Shown in pieces: positions 11,995 to 20,813 of a stretch of DNA of 64,000 nucleotides. The notes under the pieces are model-generated. The model searched no databases and had not been told where the DNA came from. It saw only the letters and a list, made by a program, of their open reading frames with translations. Source of the stretch: Babylonia areolata. Taxonomy: Eukaryota; Mollusca; Gastropoda; Neogastropoda; Buccinidae. The position numbers and the translations under genes were made by a program. The stretch's first letter is position 1. Each line of letters starts with the position of its first letter. The stretch spans positions 7,549,875-7,613,874 of the forward strand of contig NC_134891.1 in assembly GCF_041734735.1 (NCBI RefSeq). The letters are read 5' to 3'.

Positions 11995-12117
11995 AAATTG
12001 GGTGGCGCTGTAGTATATCGACGCCTCTCCCTGGGGAGAGCAGCCCGAATTTCACACAGAGAAATCTGTTGTGACAAAAAAAGAGAAATACAATACAATA
12101 CAATACAATACAATACA
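11995..12117 (+). mobile_element. SINE family C, 3' part only
   Basis: Carries the family C segment GCCCGAATTTCACACAGAGA and TGTGACAAAAAAAGAG, then (TACAA)n pentamers. The same segment occurs at 18550-18610, 31480-31540 and 40246-40340. The right arm has the matching copy at about 59560-59693. Confidence 0.75.
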
Positions 12118-12148
12118 GTTCTATTGTTCACCAGATTTGTAAATCCCC

Positions 12149-12180
12149 AACGAGTCTTGTATTGTATTTCTCTTTTTGTC
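12149..12180 (-). repeat. Short inverted copy of the SINE C tail, left arm only
   Basis: About 31 bp reading GTATTGTATTTCTCTTTTTG and onward. This is the reverse complement of the SINE tail some 60 bp upstream. The right arm joins the flanks directly (near 59521), so this is a local left-arm insertion. Confidence 0.75.
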
Positions 12181-12440
12181 ACAGCACTTTGCCACTATCC
12201 CTATAGTTTCAGAGTAGTCCTTCGATTGCATCCAGAATCGGCCTCTTCTCCCATATGAGGACACACACCGACAGATAAGCCTGCCTGCCTGCCTACTCAT
12301 CCGTCGGTCCGACGGGAGACTCCAAAGTCCTTCGATTGGAACTCTTTCCTGTACGTCAATTTGCTGACAATGTGAATACTTTTGACAGTGCAGCAATACT
12401 TTTGACAGTGTAGCAATGTAGCCCCCGTGGAAGCTTCTTC
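12181..12440. other. Unrecognised sequence shared by both arms
   Basis: About 260 bp with a small CCGTCGG/CCGACGG hairpin near 12301-12315 and tetranucleotide CCTG repeats. Short open frames exist but I recognise no product. It may be the upper part of the decayed LINE that follows. Confidence 0.35.
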
Positions 12441-12958
12441 TACACTTTGGTGTGACCACCTTGCTGGTCACTGTGATCAAGTTCAGCAATGACAGGACGC
12501 TCTGCAGTTATCTACAGGGGACAGTTCACCAGACAGATCCAGGTCAAGAGTGGTGTCAGCCAAGGATACCTTATGTCTCCACCTCTCTTCTTGCCAGTCA
12601 ATCACTGGGTTCACTAGATTGTGAAAACATCCACAGAAGAGAGAAGACATGGAGTCCACTGGACATTGTATGTAGAAGCAGTTGGGATACTTGGACACTG
12701 CATGTGATCTTTCTGTGCTTTCCCACAACAGATGCAGGGTAATACCAGAGTACCAGTGGATACCTCATCACAAGTAGGCCTCAAAATCTACAGGGACAAG
12801 ACACCCCACGGATATTGTTTACTGGTGTATTGTGGCTGGCAAACAAGAGAGCAACGGAGAGCAGGTTGACAGAAGTGGGTGCTAAACAGCGATCAGTAGA
12901 ACTGTTGTAAACTGGACAGTGATACGGACAGAATTTGATTTTTCGTTCTTCTCTTCAC

Positions 12959-13035
<77 letters not shown>

Positions 13036-13560
13036 CTTTGGTTCGTTCACATCAATGCCACAATCACAGGTGGTGTCAATAACAGGGAGTTCAAGAGCTG
13101 ATGAGGCCCAACTGGAATGACAACATCACGTTCAGCTCAAAGATCAGACTGGTGCGATGCCGTGTCATTTCCATATGTGCCTATGAGACATGGACCTTGA
13201 CAGCTGAACTGGAGAACAAAGATACAGGCCACAGAGATGAAATGCTTCCGAAAGATTGTGGCATCACATACAGGGACCACATCACAAACTATGAAGCGCG
13301 TAGTAGAGTCAAGAAAAGCTATAGGGCCTCACGATGATCTTCTGACCACTGTAAAGAAAAGGAAATTGAAGTGGTAAGGCCACGTCTAGCGTTTCATCAG
13401 GACTGGCCAAGACCTTTCTGCAGGGAACAGTGTGGGGAGCAAGGAGAAGAGAACGACTGAGGTTTACCAGAGGGCAAGATGGGCTTGACCCTTTGTTGAA
13501 ATCCTGAACTTGGTTTCCCCATGGAATCACGAGACAGCCCGATCACGACTTTAGCATTTG
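12440..13560 (+). mobile_element. Decayed RTE-like LINE fragment
   Basis: Fragments of a LINE polymerase appear in shifting frames. VKSGVSQGYLMSPPLF (about 12540-12590) matches the GVRQGCLLSP motif, followed further on by SSKIRLVRCRV, AYETWTLTAELE and GITYRDHITNYEARSRVK (13130-13310). These match the intact RTE at 37237-38923 (SSKIRLMRSLV, ACETWTLTADIE, GISYRDHITNTEVKNR). Many stops and frameshifts, and a (TG)n tract in the middle, mark it as an old relic. The same relic is in the right arm (58145-59270), so it predates the arm duplication. Confidence 0.8.
12961..13034. repeat. (TG)n microsatellite
   Basis: About 37 TG units inside the decayed RTE fragment. The partner in the right arm is (AC)n at 58671-58743, of nearly equal length. 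Confidence 0.95.
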
Positions 13561-14017
13561 GAGGTCAACCCCAAACCACTGCCCAATAACTGTATACAGC
13601 CCCTAAGTGCCTAAAGAGTGGCAAAGCAGCAGGCCCAGATCACAGACGTAAACTTCAACACAAACCACCGCAGAGTGTATGGAAATAAGTGCTTGGAGAA
13701 CACAGAATGGGATGTCTCGTAAAAACTTCCCGAGGAAGGACCTCTGTAACCCTGTCACAAGTTTTTACTATTGGTCTCAAGCAACGTACTGGCAGGAATT
13801 ATGCTTGAAACATTTAGGAAAGCTTTAAAAAAAACTTGCTTCATTATCATTATTATCATCATCATTAATATCATCATCATTATTATGACCATTTACGCCT
13901 AATCTTGAAAATACGCCCTAGGCGTTTACAAACAGAACACATATGTAAATATCAAAAAAGAAAAATTGAACACAAGATACCAAACATCATAAAAATTATT
14001 ATTATTATATAAAATAG
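13561..14017. other. Intergenic, no recognised feature
   Basis: AT-rich, with ATC/ATT trinucleotide repeats at about 13845-13890. The matching stretch in the right arm is about 57720-58140. No gene supported. Confidence 0.55.
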
Positions 14018-14195
14018 TCTGTTCATCTAAGATGGTGATATTAGACTGAAAATCCGAATGACTAGCGTCCAGGCCACCACTCAATGTCTAGTGGAGGGGG
14101 AGAAAATATCGGCGGCTGAACCGTGATTCGAACCAGCGCGCTCAGATTCTCTCGCTTCCTAGGCGGACGCGTTACCTCTAGGCCATCACTCCTCA
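14018..14195 (-). mobile_element. SINE family C, head with alternative tail
   Basis: Read on the minus strand it has the tRNA-like head (GATGGCCTAGAGGTAACGCG, B-box-like GGTTCGAATCACG) and the CTCCCCCTCCACTAGAC block. It then carries a tail (TCTTAGATGAACAGACTATT, then ATA/ATT repeats) different from the tail at 40246-40672. The partner in the right arm is 57516-57725. Confidence 0.7.
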
Positions 14196-15369
14196 CTGTT
14201 GGTTTGGAAATAATGCCAGAATTCGTTTGATTAGTAATGGATCATGCTCTGTAATCTTGCTCTTTAATCCTGAACAAGCCACACAGAACACACGGACTGT
14301 ACAGAACAAACAGGCTATGCCAGTCTTGAATTAAAAAGCTAATTTGTGTTTGCACATTTTCTTCTGTCATTGCTGCCGTGTGCATATGTATAAGAGGAAG
14401 CCCGGCGCTTCCTGTTTTTTGAGGAAGTGTCTGGATTTGTTCCATTGTACCTTTTCTTTACCTGTGTGCTCGCTGAATCGGTAGCGTAAGCAGCATTGAC
14501 TAGAAGTTGTGTACCTTGTTTATGGAGAGAGTTACCACTCTTTACTATTTGTTAATCATTTCATCTCCTGGCCTCATTATTTATCAATTTCAAGATTTAA
14601 AAAAAAAAGTGTCGCATTCACCCAAGTCAAAACACGGAATAGGCCCACAGAACCCCACCAAAAATCATCACAAACGCACACAAATCATCTCCAAGAAAGC
14701 ATGCCCTTCACAGAAGAATCACGTATCATTTTGTTGCATCAGTTCGAAAACATTAACTTACCATGAGTAAAAAAAAAATTAAAAAAAAAAAAACCAAACG
14801 AAAACGAGCTACAGTAGCAAAAACTCAAGTAAGTGAGCAAAACCGATTCAGATAATAATTTGGCCATGGGAATCTGCCTGCACATATGATTAACTAATAG
14901 TCTTCTGTTTCTTGCCCCCTCCCTATCCCCCTTTTTTTTCTTTGGTGTGTGTGTGTGTGTGTGTGGAGGGGGGGGGGTTGTCTAACTCATCACTCACCTG
15001 TCATACTTGCAGGATCAGCGAGCAACGAAACGCTCAGAATAAAGAACGCATGTATAATAATGGGAGGTTGTCAACATGGTATGAACATTATTATTATCAT
15101 TATGACATTCTTTAAGAAAAAGGAAAAAAAAAAGAAAGAAAGACACATCCCATGCAGCACACAGTCTTACAAAGCATAACACCACGAACACACAATAAGA
15201 GAAGAGGGGCTGTTGTTGCTGGTCAGTGGAAGGCACAAACGCGAACTATATCACATGGCTGAATGGAAAAACCCTGTGAGTAATAGAATACTGGACGTCT
15301 CATGATGATTGTCATATATTATGACTATCAAAATATATCATATGATAAACAAAACAGATAGATAAAACA
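14196..15369. other. Intergenic, no recognised feature
   Basis: About 1.2 kb with poly-A runs (about 14770-14795) and a short TG/G-rich tract at 14945-14977. Aligns to about 56345-57515 in the right arm with few differences. Short open frames are low complexity or shift with homopolymer length between arms. Confidence 0.55.
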
Positions 15370-15448
15370 TCACTCCCTTTCTCTCTCTCTTTCTCGATTC
15401 CATCAACGGCGAAATAAAGTGTTCTAACAGTACAAGGGTCAGGTTCAT

Positions 15449-15487
<39 letters not shown>

Positions 15488-15715
15488 AATTCCATCAACG
15501 GCGAAATAAAGTGTTCTAACAGTACAAGGGTCAGGTTCATTACTCTCTCTCTCTCTCTTTCTTCTTTCTTTCTCAATTCCAACAACGGCGAAACAAAGTG
15601 TTCTAACAGTACAAGGGTCAGGTTCATTACTCTCTCTCTCTCCCCTCTCTCTCTTTCTCAATTCCATCAACAGCGAAATAAAGTGTTCTAACAGTACAAG
15701 GGTCGAGATTATTAC
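15370..15715. repeat. VNTR, about 90-bp unit with embedded (CT)n, 4 copies
   Basis: Each unit is a (CT)n block followed by CCATCAACGGCGAAATAAAG and GTGTTCTAACAGTACAAGGG, repeated four times. The right arm has six units (about 55760-56335), so the array has changed length since the arms split. Confidence 0.92.
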
Positions 15716-16024
15716 TCACATTGTGGCAATGTTTATATACAAAGCCTTAAAGAAGAGAGAAAGAAGAAATGACATGATAACACAACTCTAATTGTCGCAA
15801 GTGTTACGACGAACTGAAATCTGTATTTTGTCTTGTCTGTGTTAAGTTCTTCTGTAGTCCTTTACCGTGCCTGCCCGCATTTCCCCTTGAAGGTGATGCT
15901 ATCCAGTGACAATGTTTTCTATCATTTCTGGGATGTTATAAATCATTGTGAATGTTCGTTTAAAATGTATATGATTCCGTGTTCTGTTTTTTCTTTTTTC
16001 CATCCATCCTTACGCCTCACCGAA

Positions 16025-16115
16025 GCACACACACACACACACATAAACTCATTCATCCACGCACACACACACACGCACGCACGCACACGTGCATGCATAC
16101 ATACATATACACAAG

Positions 16116-16149
<34 letters not shown>

Positions 16150-16166
16150 CACACACACACACACAC
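16025..16166. repeat. (CA)n / (CG)(CA) compound microsatellite
   Basis: CA and GCAC blocks with short interruptions, longer than the corresponding tract in the right arm (about 52540-52680 on the other strand). The right-arm LTR-like element E2 is inserted some 85 bp from this tract; the left arm has the empty site near 15936. Confidence 0.9.
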
Positions 16167-16589
16167 GGATGTTTGCAAAATTTTAAAATCTGTTCTTCTG
16201 AAAATAGTAGATCACGGAAAAGTTTGTTTGATTTATGTTCGACAGTTCAGGCAATCTCCGATAAATGTTGACGCAATGTCACAACTCGTGACGACAGCTA
16301 TTTGTTTCGTTTTTGTTATGTTTTCTTTTTGTTTTATTTCGTTTTCCCACTCCCCTTCAACTTTTTACTCCTGCTCCGAACCTTCAGTTCGTATAAAATT
16401 CTCGACTTGTGTACGAGTCACGTGCATATTACTCAGCTCACCGGAACGTGTCTAAAATCTCGTAAACAACAACAAACTACGACTGAATCATCAATAAAAT
16501 GATGTTGGCCGTATGAAGGAAGAAGAAGAGCCCTACTTGCCGGGCTAGAAGCTTACGGGTCGTCTCCGGTGTTAGTTGGGTTGTGTAAG

Positions 16590-16770
16590 CCCACGATTTC
16601 TCTTAACTTTGAGAGAAATCGTGGGACTGCGAGAAATCGTGGTCGTTCCCCCTCCCACGTTTTCTCTTAATTAATTGCGAGAAATCGTGGAGGTTTCTTG
16701 TCTTTTTTCTCAATGCAAATCTGAGAGAAAAATGAGAGAGAAAGAGAGAAAAACAACGAGAAATATGGGG
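16590..16770. repeat. Cluster of hairpins built on GAGAAATCGTGG
   Basis: A perfect 14-bp stem (CCCACGATTTCTCT, 8-base loop, AGAGAAATCGTGGG, 16590-16625) is followed by further direct and inverted GAGAAATCGTGG copies (16630, 16678) and a near copy at 16758. The motif differs by one base from the GAGAAATGGTGG core of the minisatellite 0.75 kb downstream. Conserved in the right arm (about 51945-52110). Confidence 0.75.
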
Positions 16771-16868
16771 CGACGACAACGACGATCGTGAAAATGACAG
16801 TGGCATTAGCGAAGACATCAACAATAGACTGTGAAGGTGATAACACAGTACTGGTTTTGAAAAATGTG

Positions 16869-16936
16869 TGTAAGTGTGTGAGTGAGTGAGTGAGTGAGTG
16901 AGTGAGTTAATGTGTGTGTGTGTGTGTGTGTGTGTG
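16869..16936. repeat. (GAGT)n and (TG)n microsatellite
   Basis: Six or seven GAGT units then about 12 TG units. Partner in the right arm at about 51718-51796, longer there. Confidence 0.9.
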
Positions 16937-17504
16937 TTTCCTTATGTGTGTTTACTTGGCTGGTTGATTTGGTCTTCTTTCACTCTGTTTAAAAAAAAAG
17001 AAAATATTTTCACGTCCTAAGTGTCTTCTTTGAAACTGAGAATCTATTTTCAGTGCAGTTTTGCATGCGAATGGATACTGACACAAACAGATGAACAAAC
17101 GAGCAAGCATGAAATGGAGGTCATTCTAAATAAATGTGACAGAAAATGTTACATCACAACAAACTGTTTTCACGCACCCGACGTGAGGGTAAAACCGTTG
17201 TGAAACACCTTTTTTTGCTTTCGCATTTATGTAGAAAGTTTGATTTTTTTATGTTATTCCCAACATCCAGGAAAAATTCGGTTCAAGTGATTATATTATA
17301 TTATATCATATCATATTTCTGTTTGTTTTATACAGAATGCCTGATTTTCGTTGTTTGCTATTGATTCTGATGTTGAATTTGAGGTCGGTGCATTGCAGTG
17401 ATCCATCTTATGTAAAATACACAAATAAATAGTTGTTTTTCAGTGTCATTACTGTTCATATCTTCGCTGACGCCACTGTCGATATCATCGTCATTGTCTC
17501 AAAG

Positions 17505-18228
17505 TGAGTGAAATGGTGGGATAGCGAGAAATGGTGTGGTAGCGAGAAACAAATGGTGGGGTAGCGAGAAATAAATGGTGGGATAGCGAGAGATGGTGTG
17601 GTAGCGAGAAACAAATGGTGGGGTAGTGAGAAATGGTGGTGGGGTAGCGAGAAATGGTGGGGTAGCGAGAAATGGTGGTGGGGTAGCGAGAAATGGTGGT
17701 GGGGTAGCGAGAAATGGTGGTGGGGTAGCGAGAAATGGTGGTGGGGTAACGAGAAATGGTGGTGGGGTAGCGAGAAATGGTGGTGGGGTGGGGTAGCGAG
17801 AAATGGTGGTGGGGTAACGAGAAATGGTGGTGGGGTAGCGAGAAAGAAATGGTGGGGTAGCGAGAAATGGTGGTGGGGTAGCGAGAAAGAAATGGTAGTG
17901 TAGCGAGAAATGGTGGTGGGGTAGCGAGAAATGGTGGTGGGGTAGCGAGAAAGAAATGGTCGGGTAGCGAGAAAGAAATGGTGGGGTAGCGAGAAAGAAA
18001 TGGTGGGGTAGCGAGAAATGGCGGTGGGGTAGCGAGAAAGAAATGGTGGGGTAGCGAGAAATGGCGGTGGGGTAGCGAGAAAGAAATGGTGGGGTAGCGA
18101 GAAATGGCGGTGGGGTAGCGGGAAAAGAAATGGTGGGGTAACGAGAAAGAAATGGTGGGGTAGCGAGAAAGAAATGGTGGGTAGAGAAATGGTGGGGTAG
18201 CGAGAAATGGTGGGGTAACTAGCTACCC
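17505..18228. repeat. Minisatellite of GAGAAATGGTGG(TG)GGGTAGC units, about 0.7 kb
   Basis: Irregular short units (roughly 17 to 26 bp) all built on GTAGCGAGAAATGGTGG. The right arm has the same array at about 1.6 kb (49561-51155). Left-arm open frames (Trp-Gly-Ser-Glu-Lys repeats) and right-arm frames (Ser-Arg-Tyr-Pro-Thr repeats) follow unit length and are not credible genes. The left array ends in a palindromic TAACTAGCTA-type junction. Confidence 0.95.
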
Positions 18229-18309
18229 CGATATCCTGGCACCAAGTGAGGTGAGGGCCGCCTGTTCTTCACTGGAGCCACCTCTGTGTTTCTTCGTGTG
18301 CTTCGTTCA

Positions 18310-18400
18310 TGGTTTTTTGTTGTTGTTTGTTTGTTTGTTTGTTTTTTTGTTGTTTGTTTGTTTTGTTGTTGTTGTTATTGTTTTGTTGTTGTTGTTTTTT
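18310..18400. repeat. (TTTG)n / (GTT)n low-complexity tract
   Basis: Tetra- and trinucleotide T/G repeats. The corresponding stretch in the right arm (about 49410-49460) is shorter. Confidence 0.85.
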
Positions 18401-18547
18401 GTGGTAGTTGTGGGAGCACACTGCCTTTGGCAGGTAAGATGTCAACTGTCAACTTAGCTTTGTTCGTATTTCCATGCAGTTGAAAGGGTGTGGGGTGGGG
18501 GGGGGGGTGCGGAGGGATGGAAAGAGCTAGTGTTAGACAAGAGAGGG

Positions 18548-19136
18548 AGAGGAGCCCGAATTTCACAGAGATATATCATTGTGACAAAAAGAGTAATTCA
18601 GTACAATACAGATTATGTGTTTGTGTATTCTGGGAATAAGGGATGGATGATTTTATTATTGTGACAAAAAGAGTAATTCAGTACAATACAGATTATGTGT
18701 TTGTGTATTCTGGGAATAAGGGATGGATGATTTTATTATTGTGACAAAAAGAGTAATTCAGTACAATACAGATTATGTGTTTGTGTATTCTGGAAATAAG
18801 GGATGGATGATTTTATTATTGTGACAAAAAGAGTAATTCGGTACAATACAGATTATGTGTTTGTGTATTCTGGGAATAAGGGATGGATGATTTTATTATT
18901 GTGACAAAAAGAGTAATTCAGTACAATACAGATTATGTGTTTGTGTATTCTGGGAATAAGGGATGGATGATTTTATTATTGTGACAAAAAGAGTAATTCA
19001 GTACAATACAGATTATGTGTTTGTGTATTCCGGGAATAAGGGATGGATGATTTTATTATTGTGACAAAAAGAGTAATTCAGTACAATACAGATTATGTGT
19101 TTGTGTATTCTAGGAATAAGGGATGGATGATTTTTG
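18548..19136 (+). repeat. 80-bp tandem repeat, 7 copies, seeded by a SINE C tail
   Basis: A SINE C tail fragment (GCCCGAATTTCACAGAG) leads into seven near-identical 80-bp units starting at 18581, 18661, 18741, 18821, 18901, 18981 and 19061. Each unit joins the SINE end (GTGACAAAAAGAGTAATTCA) to about 45 bp of flanking DNA (GGGAATAAGGGATGGATGAT and so on). The right arm has a single unit (about 49180-49256), so the array grew, or collapsed, after the duplication. Confidence 0.95.
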
Positions 19137-19495
19137 TTTGTTTGTTTGTTTGTTCGTTTTTTTGTTTTTTAACAGCTCTCGACCTCTGCTGACAATGAAA
19201 TGGGATTCCTTCACCATAAATCATCAATACCTAGATGATGAGCGTGGTTGTGGTCACATCACAATCATCGTCAGTACCATCAGGGAAAGCTACCAGCGAT
19301 CACAAAAAAGAAAGATTACATTGTACACAGTGAGTCTTCGTCGCTATCATCAGGGACAGATGGAAGCCTTCAATATAAAAGATCACATTGCAAATTTTGT
19401 GGTGAAGTAGTTCAGTGTATATCATTGTGTGTTCCATTTCATTTCTGAACTGACCGTTATGACCCCACGAACTTTTCGTTCCACTGGGGGGACGG
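19137..19495. other. Intergenic, no recognised feature
   Basis: Starts with a (TTTG)n run, then about 300 bp of ordinary sequence shared with the right arm (about 48735-49160). Short open frames are not recognised. Confidence 0.5.
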
Positions 19496-19716
19496 GTGCA
19501 ATAACCGAGTGGTTAAAGCGTTGGACTTTCAATCTGAGGGTCCCGGGTTCGAATCACGGTAACAGACGGCACCTGGTGGGTAAAGGGTGGAGATTTTTTT
19601 TCCGATCTCCCAGGTCAACATATGTACAGACCTGCTTAGTGCCTGAACCCCTTTCGCGTGCATACGCATGCAGAAGATCAAATACGCACGTTCAAGATCC
19701 TGCAATCCATGATAGC
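19496..19716 (+). mobile_element. SINE family A, 5' part
   Basis: Full tRNA-like head (A-box-like ATAACCGAGTGGTTAAAGCG, B box GGGTTCGAATCACG) and the first half of the body, ending near GATAGCGTTCGGT where other copies continue. Shared with the right arm at 48513-48737. Confidence 0.85.
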
Positions 19717-19903
19717 GTTCGGTCCCCTAACCACCTCACTGACGGCCAACTTGAGACTGGGTTCCGTGCTACCTCAGACACGGAGACGTGTCCAATCGAC
19801 CCTGATATCCCTGCTGCCATTGAGGAAAACATCGACAAGCACCGTGCCCGCTGGATGGAGACTGTAAAGAAACAAACAAACAAAAAAGCAAGAAGAAGAC
19901 AAG
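19717..19903 (+). other. Possible exon with strong donor (uncertain)
   Basis: An open frame (including TDGQLETGFRATSDTETC and ENIDKHRARWMETVKK) ends at a strong splice donor, CAAG/GTGAGT (19900-19909), in phase 1. That phase fits the phase-1 acceptor of the receptor exon at 20814. The same frame and donor are kept in the right arm (48326-48512). Against it: the stretch is Lys/Arg-rich at the end, follows a SINE, has no clear acceptor and is unrecognised. Confidence 0.2.
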
Positions 19904-20155
19904 GTGAGTCCGATGGCAGTTGTTTGTGGAATAGGCTCTGGAGGAAGCTTCATGTTACTGCCAGTGCAAAAGGCTGACACCTCGTGCTACTTACTCCAGC
20001 TAGTCACAACACACTGTGCAAGCTCCAAGCTGCAAAAAAAAATTAAATAAATATATAAATGAATAAATAAATAAATAAATAAATGATTAAATAATAAAGA
20101 TAAAAATAAAAAAATCACCGGGATGTTTAAATCCATCACATTACCAAAAAGATGG

Positions 20156-20156
<1 letters not shown>

Positions 20157-20200
<44 letters not shown>

Positions 20201-20272
20201 TTATATAAACACACAAACACACACACACACACACACGCATAGATAGATATAGATAGATAGGTAGATAGATAG
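20157..20272. repeat. (AC)n and (GATA)n microsatellites
   Basis: AC tracts at about 20157-20198 and 20210-20237, then AGAT units to about 20272. The partner lies at about 47965-48075 in the right arm. Confidence 0.9.
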
Positions 20273-20414
20273 ATCGGAAAAGCTCTCAGAGGTACATGTG
20301 AAAAGACAGTTAATCATGTTTCCCTGTCATCGGAACACACTCTTATTAAAATTTGGACGCAAACTAAAGACTTTAAAAAAATATTATTATTATTAATTAC
20401 CGAATGGTTTGCAC

Positions 20415-20735
20415 TTTGTTTTTATTGGCTGGCTGTTGGCTTGGTTCATTGCTTGCTTGGCTGTTTTTATTGGTTGGCTGTTGGCTTGGTTCATTGCTTG
20501 CTTGGCTGTTTTTATTGGCTGGCTGTTCGCTTGGGTCATTGCTTGCTTGGCTGTTTTTATTGGCTGGCTGTTGGCTTGGTTCATTGCTTGCTTGGCTGTT
20601 TTTATTGGCTGGCTGTTCGCTTGGGTCATTGCTTGCTTGGCTGTTTTTATTGGCTGGCTGTTGGCTTGGTTCATTGCTTGCTTGGCTGTTTTTATTGGCT
20701 GGCTGTTCGCTTGGGTCATTGCTTGCTTGGTTTGT
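20415..20735. repeat. 45-bp minisatellite, about 7 copies
   Basis: Unit length 45 bp (a multiple of three), with TTGGCTGGCTGTTGGCTTGG and TTCATTGCTTGCTTGGCTG in each unit. It has no stop in several frames. The plus-strand frame reads as 15-residue hydrophobic repeats (LLAGCWLGSLLAWLF). The right arm has about five units. Here the frame ends at TAA about 60 bp later (20794-20796), before the receptor exon. Confidence 0.93.
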
Positions 20736-20813
20736 CATCAGACTGCTTTGTTCTTTTCTAATCCATGAAAATATCTTAGTATCCTTTCACTTTTAACGGG
20801 TGCAAAGAACCAG

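Noticed and set aside
11858-12182. Cys-Val repeat proteins over CA/TG microsatellites (many sites)
   Set aside because: Translated dinucleotide repeats; the same happens at every CA tract in the window.
17598-17903. Trp-Gly-Ser-Glu-Lys repeat protein
   Set aside because: Translated minisatellite with irregular unit lengths; no start context and no conservation of frame between arms.
20397-20738. Minus-strand open frame of Gln-Ala-Asn-Ser-Gln-Pro repeats
   Set aside because: Artefact of a stop-free 45-bp unit; it is antisense to the hydrophobic frame and depends on copy number.
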